Source: Rickettsiaceae bacterium
GTDB taxonomy: Bacteria > Pseudomonadota > Alphaproteobacteria > Rickettsiales > Rickettsiaceae
Length of the DNA stretch: 15,298 nt
Direction of reading: 5' to 3'
Assembly (NCBI GenBank): GCA_021741085.1
Contig: JAIOYM010000023.1
Coordinates: forward strand, 1 to 15,298
Shown here: piece after piece, positions 7,371-14,826 of the stretch
Numbering within the stretch: the stretch's first letter is position 1
How the letters are laid out: each line of letters begins with the position of its first letter
Notes under the pieces: generated by a model
Database searches by the model: none
Told to the model about the DNA's origin: nothing
Seen by the model: only the letters and a program-made list of their open reading frames with translations
Program-made: the position numbers and the translations under genes

Positions 7371-7471
7371 AATTTAAATTCTAATCTTGAAATTAACTAG
7401 ATAATATACTATTTTTATAGTCATGATAAATCTACAATTAAATTGCATTTTTTTAAGGAATTTTGATATTT
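7371..7471. promoter_or_regulatory. Divergent promoter region rph / grpE
   Basis: About 100 bp separate the divergent rph and grpE starts and must hold promoters for both. CTTGAAA at 7386-7392 resembles the -35 box of a housekeeping or heat-shock promoter facing grpE. I do not find a matching -10 at 16-18 bp or a CCCCAT-type heat-shock box, so I assign no exact element. AAGGA at 7455-7459 is the grpE Shine-Dalgarno. Confidence 0.4.
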
Positions 7472-8041
7472 ATGGATAAAAAAGACGAAAACAATAAAAT
7501 CCGCGGGGAAGAGCTACAAAATCAAAGCATAGATTCTGATAAGCAAGAGGATATACTGGAATTAAAAGAGTCGGCACAAGAAGATAAATTCCAAGAAGAG
7601 ATTCTAAATTTAAAAGATCAGGTTCAAAGACTCGCGGCTGAAAATCAAAATATGACTCGCAGATACCAAAATCAAATAGCGGATGCTAGGGATTACTCTA
7701 TAATGAGTTTTGCAAAAGACTTAATAGGAGTTATAGATAATTGTTCGAGAGCTCTAGAATATAATGCAAAAAGTGCGGAGTCAAATGAGGAAGTAGGAAA
7801 TATCGTAAAAGGTGTAGAGCTAATAAAACACGAATTACTTTCGGCATTCGAAAAAAATTCCATAGAATCTATTATTCCACAAGCCGGTGAAGCTTTTGAC
7901 TATAATTTACATGAGGCGATCGCTAGGGAAGCAACGGAAGAATATGAATCAGGATCGATAGTAAAAATTATGAGAGTGGGCTATAAAATAAAAAATCGAC
8001 TAATAAGGCCAGCTAGTGTTTCAGTGGCATCAAAAACTTAA
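7472..8041 (+). CDS. grpE: GrpE, nucleotide exchange factor of DnaK
   Basis: GrpE drives ADP release from the chaperone DnaK and so resets the DnaK-DnaJ folding cycle. It also acts as a thermosensor. The 189-aa product has an acidic, disordered N-terminus, a long coiled-coil helix rich in Glu/Lys/Gln, and a four-helix/beta-wing C-terminus. The C-terminus carries the family signature region FDYNLHEAIA, GSIVKIMRVGYKIKNRLIRPASV. The frame is open from a TTG at 7463, but I chose the ATG at 7472: the AAGGA at 7455-7459 is only 3 nt from the TTG and 12 nt from the ATG, and the ATG yields a typical MDKK start. It is divergent from rph and followed after 13 bp by rsfS, which suggests a shared transcript. 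Confidence 0.94.
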   Translation: MDKKDENNKIRGEELQNQSIDSDKQEDILELKESAQEDKFQEEILNLKDQVQRLAAENQNMTRRYQNQIADARDYSIMSFAKDLIGVIDNCSRALEYNAKSAESNEEVGNIVKGVELIKHELLSAFEKNSIESIIPQAGEAFDYNLHEAIAREATEEYESGSIVKIMRVGYKIKNRLIRPASVSVASKT

Positions 8042-8054
8042 CCATCTTATTTAA

Positions 8055-8405
8055 ATGAATAAAATACAAATTGATAACACACTATCAGAAGTTGACGCAA
8101 AGAGAAATTATATAATAGAGTTATTAAAAAGTCGAAAAGCTCAAGATTTACTTGTATTTGATGTTAGAGAGAAGCCAATTATGACAACCTACGTTATTTT
8201 GGCTACAGGCACCTCAAATCGTCACATTTCTTCAATTGCCAATTTTTTGTGTCAAGAATTAAAACATAACTTGAATTGTTACACAACAAAAGAAGGATTT
8301 CGGGTTTCCAACTGGGTTAGTATCGACGCAAAAGATATTATCGTGCATTTATTTTCCGAAGAAAGTAGAGATTATTTCAAGCTTGAAGAGCTATACAAAT
8401 CTTAA
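8055..8405 (+). CDS. rsfS: Ribosomal silencing factor RsfS
   Basis: RsfS (RsfA/Iojap, DUF143) binds ribosomal protein L14 on the 50S subunit. It blocks subunit joining and lowers translation under starvation. The 116-aa protein fits the family's usual 105-130 residues. It shows the pattern DVREKPIMTTYVILATGTSNRH (residues 36-57), then VSNWVSIDAKDIIVHLF (77-93) with the family's W-x-x-[IL]D core, then R-x-[YF]-x-LEELY near the end. The position usually occupied by Tyr/Cys-Gly before the second Asp is Ala-Lys here. It begins 13 bp after grpE with no visible Shine-Dalgarno, consistent with coupling to grpE. Downstream lies a repeat-rich non-coding stretch, and the ankyrin gene comes from the opposite direction. 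The rsfS-rlmH pairing common in other bacteria is not seen here. Confidence 0.93.
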   Translation: MNKIQIDNTLSEVDAKRNYIIELLKSRKAQDLLVFDVREKPIMTTYVILATGTSNRHISSIANFLCQELKHNLNCYTTKEGFRVSNWVSIDAKDIIVHLFSEESRDYFKLEELYKS

Positions 8406-8458
8406 AATTTAATAAAAAGATTCATTAAAAACAAGGGATGTTTTAGGAAGTTTTTGGT

Positions 8459-8590
8459 TCTCGATTGCCACGCACGCATCGCTTCGCTCGTGGCAGGCTC
8501 CTCTGAGTATTCTATTATTACAGTTTCCCCTTAAACTAACTATTATCTTAGCGGGAGCCCTTTGACGTGAGCAAAGAGTGTGATGACGCA
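8459..8590 (+). repeat. Intergenic repeat family, copy R3
   Basis: R3 contains GATTGCCACGC (8463-8473), AGGCTC..TGAGTA, TATTATTACAGTTTCC, TATTATCTTA (8541-8550), CCCTTTGACGTGAGCAAAG (8558-8576) and TGATGACG. All are in the same order as R2. Near its left end a hairpin, GCCACG/CGTGGC (8467-8472 with 8489-8494), encloses GCATCGCTTCGC, the most GC-rich patch in this region. Confidence 0.75.
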
Positions 8591-8660
8591 GATCCATAAC
8601 TGATAGGCATTCCAGCCATTCTAATATGAAAAAAGAAGCAAAATCCTTTAGCGGTAATTT

Positions 8661-8798
8661 GGCGACATCGCATAGGCTCTTTGCCTATAGAGCAAATGTG
8701 CCTAGCAAAAATAAACATTTTACTCTAGCCTTGGTTTGATAATATGCTATCTTGGCACCACCAGCCGCAAGAGAAGAGATGCAAGCATGGCAATCCAA
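8661..8798 (-). repeat. Intergenic repeat family, copy R4 (inverted)
   Basis: Read on the minus strand, R4 starts TTGGATTGCCATGC and matches the first 31 bases of R3 from ATTGCCA at 24 positions. It ends with TTTGCTCTATAGGCAAAGAGC then CTATGCGATG, matching the right end of R1. The middle has diverged beyond hand alignment. R3 and R4 face opposite directions about 70 bp apart. Confidence 0.6.
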
Positions 8799-8889
8799 TT
8801 CAAACTTATTTTTAAATATATTTAAAGAGTAAGCTGTCCTGGATTGACACAATAGGTAGCCTTATAGATTATTCATAGTATAAATTTTG

Positions 8890-11800
8890 CTAATTATTTG
8901 TCTCATTATCTTTACCGGCTATATCCACATCACCATGTTTAGCATAATCAAAATCACTTTCTTTAAAATTATCAAAATCACATTCAATTTGATTAAAGTC
9001 ATTTCCTTGTTCACCCTGTGCGTTATCTTCTTGTGCTTTTTGTGTTTCGGTTAAAAACTTCTTTAATACTTTTAGTGTCTCAGGGCATAGATGACAAGCA
9101 CTCTTTTGATCATTATTTCTAATCAATACATTAGCTCCCTTTTCAACAAGATATCTCACTATTTTGAAATGGTTATCGTTATCATTATCATAAGTTCCCC
9201 CTTTAGATGCAAGCATCAAAGCGGTATCACCATTATTATCCTGATCATCTAATGAACCTTCATGTATCAGATATTGTACTATTTTTAGATAGCCTTGTTT
9301 ACTTGCCGACATTAAAGGCGTTTCATTATTAAAACCCCTAGCTTGTGCATTAGCCCCTGCTTCAATCAAAAATTTTACGGCAAGAAGCTTTTGTTTTTCA
9401 TTGATATTTGCATTCAATATATAATTAAGGGGTGTGCTAGCGGAATTATCCCGAATAGTTAAACCTTCGATAAAAAATTTATCTTTAAGATCATCTTCAA
9501 GCTCATCTTTCAGATATTCTAATATTTCCACCTTGCCTTTTTCAACTGCATGATGAAACACTGTTTTTTCACTGTCATCCCGATCTAAAACTCCATCGAG
9601 ATGTGCTGCATTTTGCTCAATCAGATATTTTACTATTTGTAGATGGCCTTGTTTACTTGCCGACATTAAAACCGTTTCATTATTAAAACCCCTAGCTCGT
9701 GGATTAGCCCCTGCTTCAATCAAAAATTTTACGGTATTCAACTTTTTTGTTAAATGACACGTTGAATCAAATGCATAATTAAGAGCTATCTTACCATCAC
9801 GACCCTTAGCATCTATATCTAGATTTAAATGCTCTCTATTATCAATCAGATATTTTAATATTTCTACTTGGCATTCTTCAACTGCATGATGCCACGCTAG
9901 CTTACCATGCTGATCCTGAGCATTTACATTTAAATCTAGATTTAAATTCTTTCTATTATCAATCAGATATTTGAATACTTTTTTAGAGCCCTCCACAGCT
10001 GAAGTGATTAAAAATTTTTGAGCATTTTCAACTAAGTAGGTCTTGAAGTCGCCTACCTCACAGCTATCAATGAACCATTTTACTATCTTGATATTGTCCC
10101 ATATAATTGCAGCTTCAAAAGCTTTATTTACAATTTCCTCGGTAGGATTGTATTGTAGTATCTTTTTTACTAATACCAAATTATTCAGCTCTCCAGCTGC
10201 TAAGTCTAAAGCTGTCCTTTTATCATCATTAATAAGGTTTAAATCCGCTTCGTTAGCTAAAAGTGTTTCTGATATCTCTACATTATTTTTTTTAAGTGCA
10301 AGCATCAAAGCTGTCATACCCTTAGCATACTGATAATTTACATTCGCTTTTACAAGTAAAAGCATTTTTACTGCCTCTAGCTTATCATTGTCAACTGCAA
10401 ACATCAAAGCTGTCATACCCTTATCTCCTAATCTAACATTTGGATTCGCTTTCGCATTAATCAAAATTTGCAATGTTTTTGTATCACCTTTTTTAGCTAC
10501 ATGCATCAAAGCTGTATAGTTATTTGAGTCTTGAGCATCTAGATCCACTTTTGCATCAATCAGTATTTTTACTATTTTCGTATGACCTTCCCTAGCTGCA
10601 ATCATTAAAGCTGTAAAGTTATGTGGGCCTTTAGCATGTGGATCCACTTTTGTATCAATCAGTATTTTTACTATTTTTGCATGACCTGCTTTAGCTGCCA
10701 TCATTAAAGCTGTAAAGTTATGTGGGCCTTTAGCATGTGGATCCGCTTTTGCATTAATCAGTATTTCTACTATTTCTGCATGACCTGCTCTAGCTGCCAT
10801 CATCAAAGCTGTAGTGTCAAATTTATCCCGAAGATCCACAAGCGCACCTAGCCCTATCAGCAGATCTACTATTTCTGCATGACCTGCTTTAGCTGCTGCC
10901 ATCAAAGCTGTAAATTGTTGTTCGGTTGCCTTAGCATCTAATATTTCTTTTTGCCTCTCAGAATTTAATTCTTTGATTTTTGCAATCAACCCCTTTGCTA
11001 CTTCTAATTGATTTGTTAAAATAGCACGCATTAACGGGGTTACACCATCAACACCTGTATAGTGAATCGCAGGAGAATATACATAATCAGCACAAGAATG
11101 TATATTTATATTATTCTCAAAATTCTTATTATTACTCTTGTAATGTCTAATTCCATATTCAAAATAAAGCGGTGCAAGATCTTGTGTTATAAACCATACG
11201 GATTTTTTAATATCAAAACCAGTCATCTTATTAACTGTTGTGCTATCTAGAGAAACAATACCATTGCTTAATAGATACAGGGTTTCAATTGCGTGCATTT
11301 TAAATTGCCAATTTAAATCTATTTTACAATCCTCTTTATCATCAACCTTCTGTCTTTTGCTAAATTTATTTTTAATTGACTCAATAGTTCCAATTAATTT
11401 ATTATATTTAATTAATTGATCTTGTGGTTGATTGAAAAAATTTGTAGAGCTATCATTTATAATCTTATCAAATAATTTTTCAGTATACTTCATCGACTCT
11501 TTTTCATACTTACGTTGCATCCTATCTAAAGCCAAGTTCATCTCCTCTAAGATTTCGTTTAATAAGTATTTAAAATTTATTTTTCTAGAAGTATTTTTTT
11601 GATTGGCTGTATTATGCTGATCGCATCTTTTTTTTAATTGGTCTAGAATATAATCTTCCATGAACTTAACTGTGTTATTTTCTTCGTCCTTGTAAGTTAA
11701 TTCTTGAAATTCATTAACGTCTAAAATTTCTTCATATAGTTTTTTAGCTTCATAATATACAAACCATTTATTATTAACTTTAAACATAAAGCTAGCAGGT

Positions 11801-12855
11801 TCAAAAATATCTTTACCACTTAGTTTTAATTTAGTTTCTATTATTCCTGATTCTATATTTTTTAATATAGTAAGACTTTCTGACATTTCCTGAAGCTCTG
11901 TAGGGGTTTTATTATATTTATATAAGAGAATATGATTATCACCTTCTATTTCTTCAATAACTTCATCAAGTTGTACACCACAATCTTCACACATTTGGCG
12001 TAATTGCTGCCATGCTTTTAGAATTGTAGAGTTCAAATCTTTTTCGTCAGGAAATGTATAATTTTGTATTACCAAGTCGATATAATCTTTGGCAGCTTTT
12101 TTAGAATTCAAGTAGTTCTCTAAATATTCTTTGAATTTCTTTGTATGAGGAAAATCTTCATCATTTTCAGGAAGAGGGAATCGAACGTGGGTGTCAGAAA
12201 CGAGAGGCGTAAGTTTCAATTCTACACTAACTGCATTAAATAGTTTTTTAACTAAGTGTACATCATTTCCTGGTTTTTTAAGTTTTATCTTCTCACGAAC
12301 ACATTCATTAGCTATTTCGTAAATAAATTTATGTTTACTATCATAATCTGATGATTTCATAGAACGTAAACAAACGGATAAATTATCTGCAGCACCTGCA
12401 GGACAAGCATTGAAAGTTGAAAGATCAACTATGCGTTTAAATTCTTCCAAATTGATATTTTTATCCTGCTCTAATCTAAAGCATATTTTTTCTAATTCGT
12501 TTTTAATGTTGTTTACATCATTACGTGTTGTACCTGGAAGAATTGGTTTATCAAAATTGTTATAAAAAGTTTTAAAATTATTTAAGCCGGATAATTTTAT
12601 TACTTTTTCGATCACGGAAACAGCTTGTTGTCTATAAATGGAATCTTTCCATTTGTCTTCCCAGCCATTTTCATTAATACTTGGATAGTTTTCATCAACC
12701 TCAAGTGCGCTAAGCTCTGAACACACTTTATATTGATATTTACCCTCTGTAAAATCTTTATATAGGTTTTCTTTTAAATATTCTTCTAATGATCTGTCTT
12801 CATCTTTGTATTTGGTTTCAGCTAGGTCTTTGAAGTTTTGAGTGAGGAATAACAT
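8890..12855 (-). CDS. Large ankyrin-repeat protein with long novel N-terminal region
   Basis: The 1321-aa protein has two halves. Residues 1 to about 600 contain no repeat I can recognise. They are mostly charged and helical, with a Cys/Gly patch FNACPAGAADNLSVCLRSM (148-166) and no signal peptide or membrane helix. Residues about 604-1255 hold some 15-16 ankyrin repeats of 33 residues. The clearest are at 648-846 (TALM.AA..GH..IV..LI), with degenerate repeats at 880-985 and a second array to 1250. Ankyrin repeats bind proteins, and in Rickettsiales, Legionella and Coxiella such proteins are often secreted into the host; that role is inferred here. The tail (1270-1321) is acidic, with DFDNF and SDFDY motifs. 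The first ATG is used; there is no Shine-Dalgarno. The gene stands alone, divergent from pyrG and convergent with rsfS. The reading frame is intact throughout despite its length. Confidence 0.85.
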   Translation of the reverse strand: MLFLTQNFKDLAETKYKDEDRSLEEYLKENLYKDFTEGKYQYKVCSELSALEVDENYPSINENGWEDKWKDSIYRQQAVSVIEKVIKLSGLNNFKTFYNNFDKPILPGTTRNDVNNIKNELEKICFRLEQDKNINLEEFKRIVDLSTFNACPAGAADNLSVCLRSMKSSDYDSKHKFIYEIANECVREKIKLKKPGNDVHLVKKLFNAVSVELKLTPLVSDTHVRFPLPENDEDFPHTKKFKEYLENYLNSKKAAKDYIDLVIQNYTFPDEKDLNSTILKAWQQLRQMCEDCGVQLDEVIEEIEGDNHILLYKYNKTPTELQEMSESLTILKNIESGIIETKLKLSGKDIFEPASFMFKVNNKWFVYYEAKKLYEEILDVNEFQELTYKDEENNTVKFMEDYILDQLKKRCDQHNTANQKNTSRKINFKYLLNEILEEMNLALDRMQRKYEKESMKYTEKLFDKIINDSSTNFFNQPQDQLIKYNKLIGTIESIKNKFSKRQKVDDKEDCKIDLNWQFKMHAIETLYLLSNGIVSLDSTTVNKMTGFDIKKSVWFITQDLAPLYFEYGIRHYKSNNKNFENNINIHSCADYVYSPAIHYTGVDGVTPLMRAILTNQLEVAKGLIAKIKELNSERQKEILDAKATEQQFTALMAAAKAGHAEIVDLLIGLGALVDLRDKFDTTALMMAARAGHAEIVEILINAKADPHAKGPHNFTALMMAAKAGHAKIVKILIDTKVDPHAKGPHNFTALMIAAREGHTKIVKILIDAKVDLDAQDSNNYTALMHVAKKGDTKTLQILINAKANPNVRLGDKGMTALMFAVDNDKLEAVKMLLLVKANVNYQYAKGMTALMLALKKNNVEISETLLANEADLNLINDDKRTALDLAAGELNNLVLVKKILQYNPTEEIVNKAFEAAIIWDNIKIVKWFIDSCEVGDFKTYLVENAQKFLITSAVEGSKKVFKYLIDNRKNLNLDLNVNAQDQHGKLAWHHAVEECQVEILKYLIDNREHLNLDIDAKGRDGKIALNYAFDSTCHLTKKLNTVKFLIEAGANPRARGFNNETVLMSASKQGHLQIVKYLIEQNAAHLDGVLDRDDSEKTVFHHAVEKGKVEILEYLKDELEDDLKDKFFIEGLTIRDNSASTPLNYILNANINEKQKLLAVKFLIEAGANAQARGFNNETPLMSASKQGYLKIVQYLIHEGSLDDQDNNGDTALMLASKGGTYDNDNDNHFKIVRYLVEKGANVLIRNNDQKSACHLCPETLKVLKKFLTETQKAQEDNAQGEQGNDFNQIECDFDNFKESDFDYAKHGDVDIAGKDNETNN
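9298..9734 (-). repeat. 354-bp-offset direct duplication in the ankyrin gene
   Basis: The stretches 9298-9380 and 9652-9734 are nearly identical, for example CATTATTAAAACCCCTAGCT in both. They lie exactly 354 bp apart (118 codons). Both encode VKFLIEAGAN..ARGFNNET.LMSASKQG. Flanking units (HHAVE...VEIL.YL) are also repeated with a similar period, so the duplicated block covers about three ankyrin units rather than one. Confidence 0.85.
10519..10815 (-). repeat. 99-bp tandem ankyrin units, recently expanded
   Basis: Three successive 99-bp units encode residues 681-779, each TALM.AA..GH.KIV.ILI. A 45-bp run is identical between 10601-10645 and 10700-10744, an exact 99-bp offset. The near-absence of silent differences there points to a recent unit duplication or gene conversion. 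Confidence 0.9.
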
Positions 12856-13171
12856 GGTTTAAAAAATGTTAGTTAGTTAATAAAAAATTATTTATGTATT
12901 TCTCAACAATGTCTTATTTGACAAAAATACCTAATAAAGTTATATCAGAAGTAGTAAATAAGAAGTTAAAGATTTAGGGTAAATCAAACAAAATAATTAG
13001 AAACTTAAAATATATACCTTTGAATTTTTATAATAACCAACATTTTTTTTACGCCATAACTTCAAGCTTAAAATTACAAGGAATTAATACTCCTATTATG
13101 GCTATTGAGAAATGTGATTAAGCTATGTTATGATAACTAATCTGACTATCAAAAAAACAGGATTTTTTATT
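12856..13171. other. Divergent intergenic region, ankyrin gene / pyrG
   Basis: This very AT-rich 316-bp gap separates the divergent ankyrin and pyrG starts. A good pyrG promoter candidate lies at its right end. On the minus side I see no convincing -35/-10 pair for the ankyrin gene. No repeat copy, RNA gene or coding frame is evident. Confidence 0.5.
13105..13134 (+). promoter_or_regulatory. Candidate pyrG promoter
   Basis: TTGAGA (13105-13110) is followed after 18 bp by TATGAT (13129-13134), each one mismatch from the sigma-70 consensus. Transcription would start near 13141, giving a leader of about 31 nt that includes AGGA (13159-13162). The -10 overlaps the in-frame ATG at 13130, which argues against that ATG as the start. 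Confidence 0.5.
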
Positions 13172-14821
13172 ATGCCAAATTTTATTTTTGTTACAGGGGG
13201 TGTAGTATCTTCTCTAGGTAAAGGTATTGTAGCGTCAAGTTTAGGAGCTTTACTGCAAGCATATGGTTTTAAAGTTATAATTCGTAAATTTGATCCTTAT
13301 CTTAATATAGATCCAGGTACCATGAGTCCATATCAACATGGAGAAGTATTTGTTACAGAAGATGGTGCTGAAACAGATTTAGATCTAGGTAATTATGAAC
13401 GTTTTACTGGTATTGATGCTACTAAAGATGACAGCGTAAGCATGGGGCAAATTTATAGTAAATTATTGCAAAAAGAGCGAGCTGGTGAATATTTAGGGGC
13501 AACAGTACAAGTAGTACCCCACGTTGTAGATTTAATCAAAGAAGCTTTTATCAAAAATACCGAAAATGCAGATTTCGTTATATGTGAAATTGGTGGTACT
13601 GTAGGTGATATCGAAAGCCAGGCTTTTCTTGAGGCTGTTAGGCAGTTTATTCATCAATATAATAAAGTTCGTTCAATTCTATGTCACGTTACTTTAATTC
13701 CTTACGTGAAAGCTGCTGACGAATTAAAAACAAAACCAACGCAACACTCGGTTCATCACTTGCAAAGTTTAGGCTTGCAGCCAAACTTACTTCTATGTAG
13801 ATGTGAAAAAAAAGTACCAGATCATTTATTATCTAAAATTGGCTTATTTTGCAACCTTCCGAAAGAGAGAGTTTTCCCTGTTGTAGACGTAGATTTTATT
13901 TATAAAATACCTGTAATATTTCATAATCTCGGGCTTGATACACAAATACTCAATTTGTTAAATATATCAAGCAATGTTTTATCTCCTACATTAGATCATT
14001 GGCATGATATAATTAATATAGCTGCAAACTGTAAAAATTCTGTTAAAATTGCTATAGTAGGCAAATATGTAAGTTATCCTGATGCCTATAAATCTTTAAT
14101 AGAAGCCTTGCGTCATGCAGGATTATTTCTGGAAACAAAGGTAGAAATAGAGTGGCTTGATTCATCAAAATTAACTGAAGACGATTCGCAAAAAACAGCA
14201 GGGCTACTAAAAGATGTTAATGCTATATTAGTGCCAGGAGGTTTTGGTAGCAAAGGTATTGAAGGAAAGATAGTAGCAATCAAATATGCAAGAGAAAATA
14301 ATATTCCATTTTTAGGAATATGCCTAGGTATGCAACTAGCGGTGGTTGAGTCTGCCAGATCTTTAGCTAAGATTCAAGACGCATCTTCTGCTGAATTTAA
14401 TGAAAATGGCACTTGCGTTATAGGATTAATAGAGGAATGGGATAAAGAAAATACTCTAATAAAAGCAAATAGTTCAAAAAATCTAGGTGGTACTATGCGT
14501 CTTGGCTTGTATCCTTGCTATATAGCTAAAAATTCGAAAGCTGCAGAAATTTATTCATCTCAAAACTTAGTGTATGAAAGACACAGACATAGATATGAAG
14601 TAAATACAAAATATAGAGAAATTTTAGAGAAAGCTGGGTTAATTTTTTCAGGAACATCTTCTGATGAAAAACTAATGGAGATAGTAGAAATAAAAAATCA
14701 TCCATTTTTTATAGCAGTACAATTTCATCCTGAATTGAAATCAAAACCCTTTCAACCTCATCCGTTGTTTAAAGCTTTTTTAAATGCAAGTTTAGAATTC
14801 AAAAATACACATAAATATTAA
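13172..14821 (+). CDS. pyrG: CTP synthase (glutamine-hydrolysing)
   Basis: CTP synthase aminates UTP to CTP using ATP and glutamine-derived ammonia. The N-terminal synthetase domain (about 1-270) has the P-loop GGVVSSLGKGI (9-19), DPYLNIDPGTMSPYQHGEV (41-59) and EIGGTVGDIESQ (139-150). The C-terminal class I glutamine amidotransferase domain (about 290-545) has the oxyanion-region GGFGSKG (356-362) and the nucleophile elbow LGICLGMQ (Cys384). The catalytic pair His519/Glu521 lies in FHPE. The 549-aa length is normal. The frame is open upstream to an ATG at 13130, but I chose 13172: it gives the conserved MPNFIFVTGG start, has AGGA nine bases upstream, and the upstream ATG lies inside the promoter candidate. 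murE starts 5 bp after its stop, so the two genes are very likely cotranscribed. Confidence 0.97.
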   Translation: MPNFIFVTGGVVSSLGKGIVASSLGALLQAYGFKVIIRKFDPYLNIDPGTMSPYQHGEVFVTEDGAETDLDLGNYERFTGIDATKDDSVSMGQIYSKLLQKERAGEYLGATVQVVPHVVDLIKEAFIKNTENADFVICEIGGTVGDIESQAFLEAVRQFIHQYNKVRSILCHVTLIPYVKAADELKTKPTQHSVHHLQSLGLQPNLLLCRCEKKVPDHLLSKIGLFCNLPKERVFPVVDVDFIYKIPVIFHNLGLDTQILNLLNISSNVLSPTLDHWHDIINIAANCKNSVKIAIVGKYVSYPDAYKSLIEALRHAGLFLETKVEIEWLDSSKLTEDDSQKTAGLLKDVNAILVPGGFGSKGIEGKIVAIKYARENNIPFLGICLGMQLAVVESARSLAKIQDASSAEFNENGTCVIGLIEEWDKENTLIKANSSKNLGGTMRLGLYPCYIAKNSKAAEIYSSQNLVYERHRHRYEVNTKYREILEKAGLIFSGTSSDEKLMEIVEIKNHPFFIAVQFHPELKSKPFQPHPLFKAFLNASLEFKNTHKY

Positions 14822-14826
14822 CTAAC

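Larger units (their letters stand above)
8406..8889. other. Convergent non-coding region with two inverted repeat copies
   Basis: This 484-bp stretch separates the ends of rsfS (plus) and the ankyrin gene (minus). It holds repeat copy R3 (plus) and R4 (minus), a short perfect hairpin at 8672-8688 (ATAGGC TCTTT GCCTAT), and CTGGATTG at 8839-8846, which may be the start of a fifth, truncated copy. No coding sequence is credible: the 62-codon minus-strand frame at 8409-8597 is R3 read in reverse. No classical terminator with a U-run is seen. Confidence 0.65.

Noticed and set aside
8409..8597. 62-codon minus-strand open frame
   Set aside because: It coincides with repeat copy R3 read in reverse; no start signal, and the sequence is explained by the repeat.
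13130..13171. Upstream in-frame ATG adding 14 residues to CTP synthase
   Set aside because: The extra residues are not part of the family, there is no Shine-Dalgarno, and the ATG overlaps the probable -10 element.
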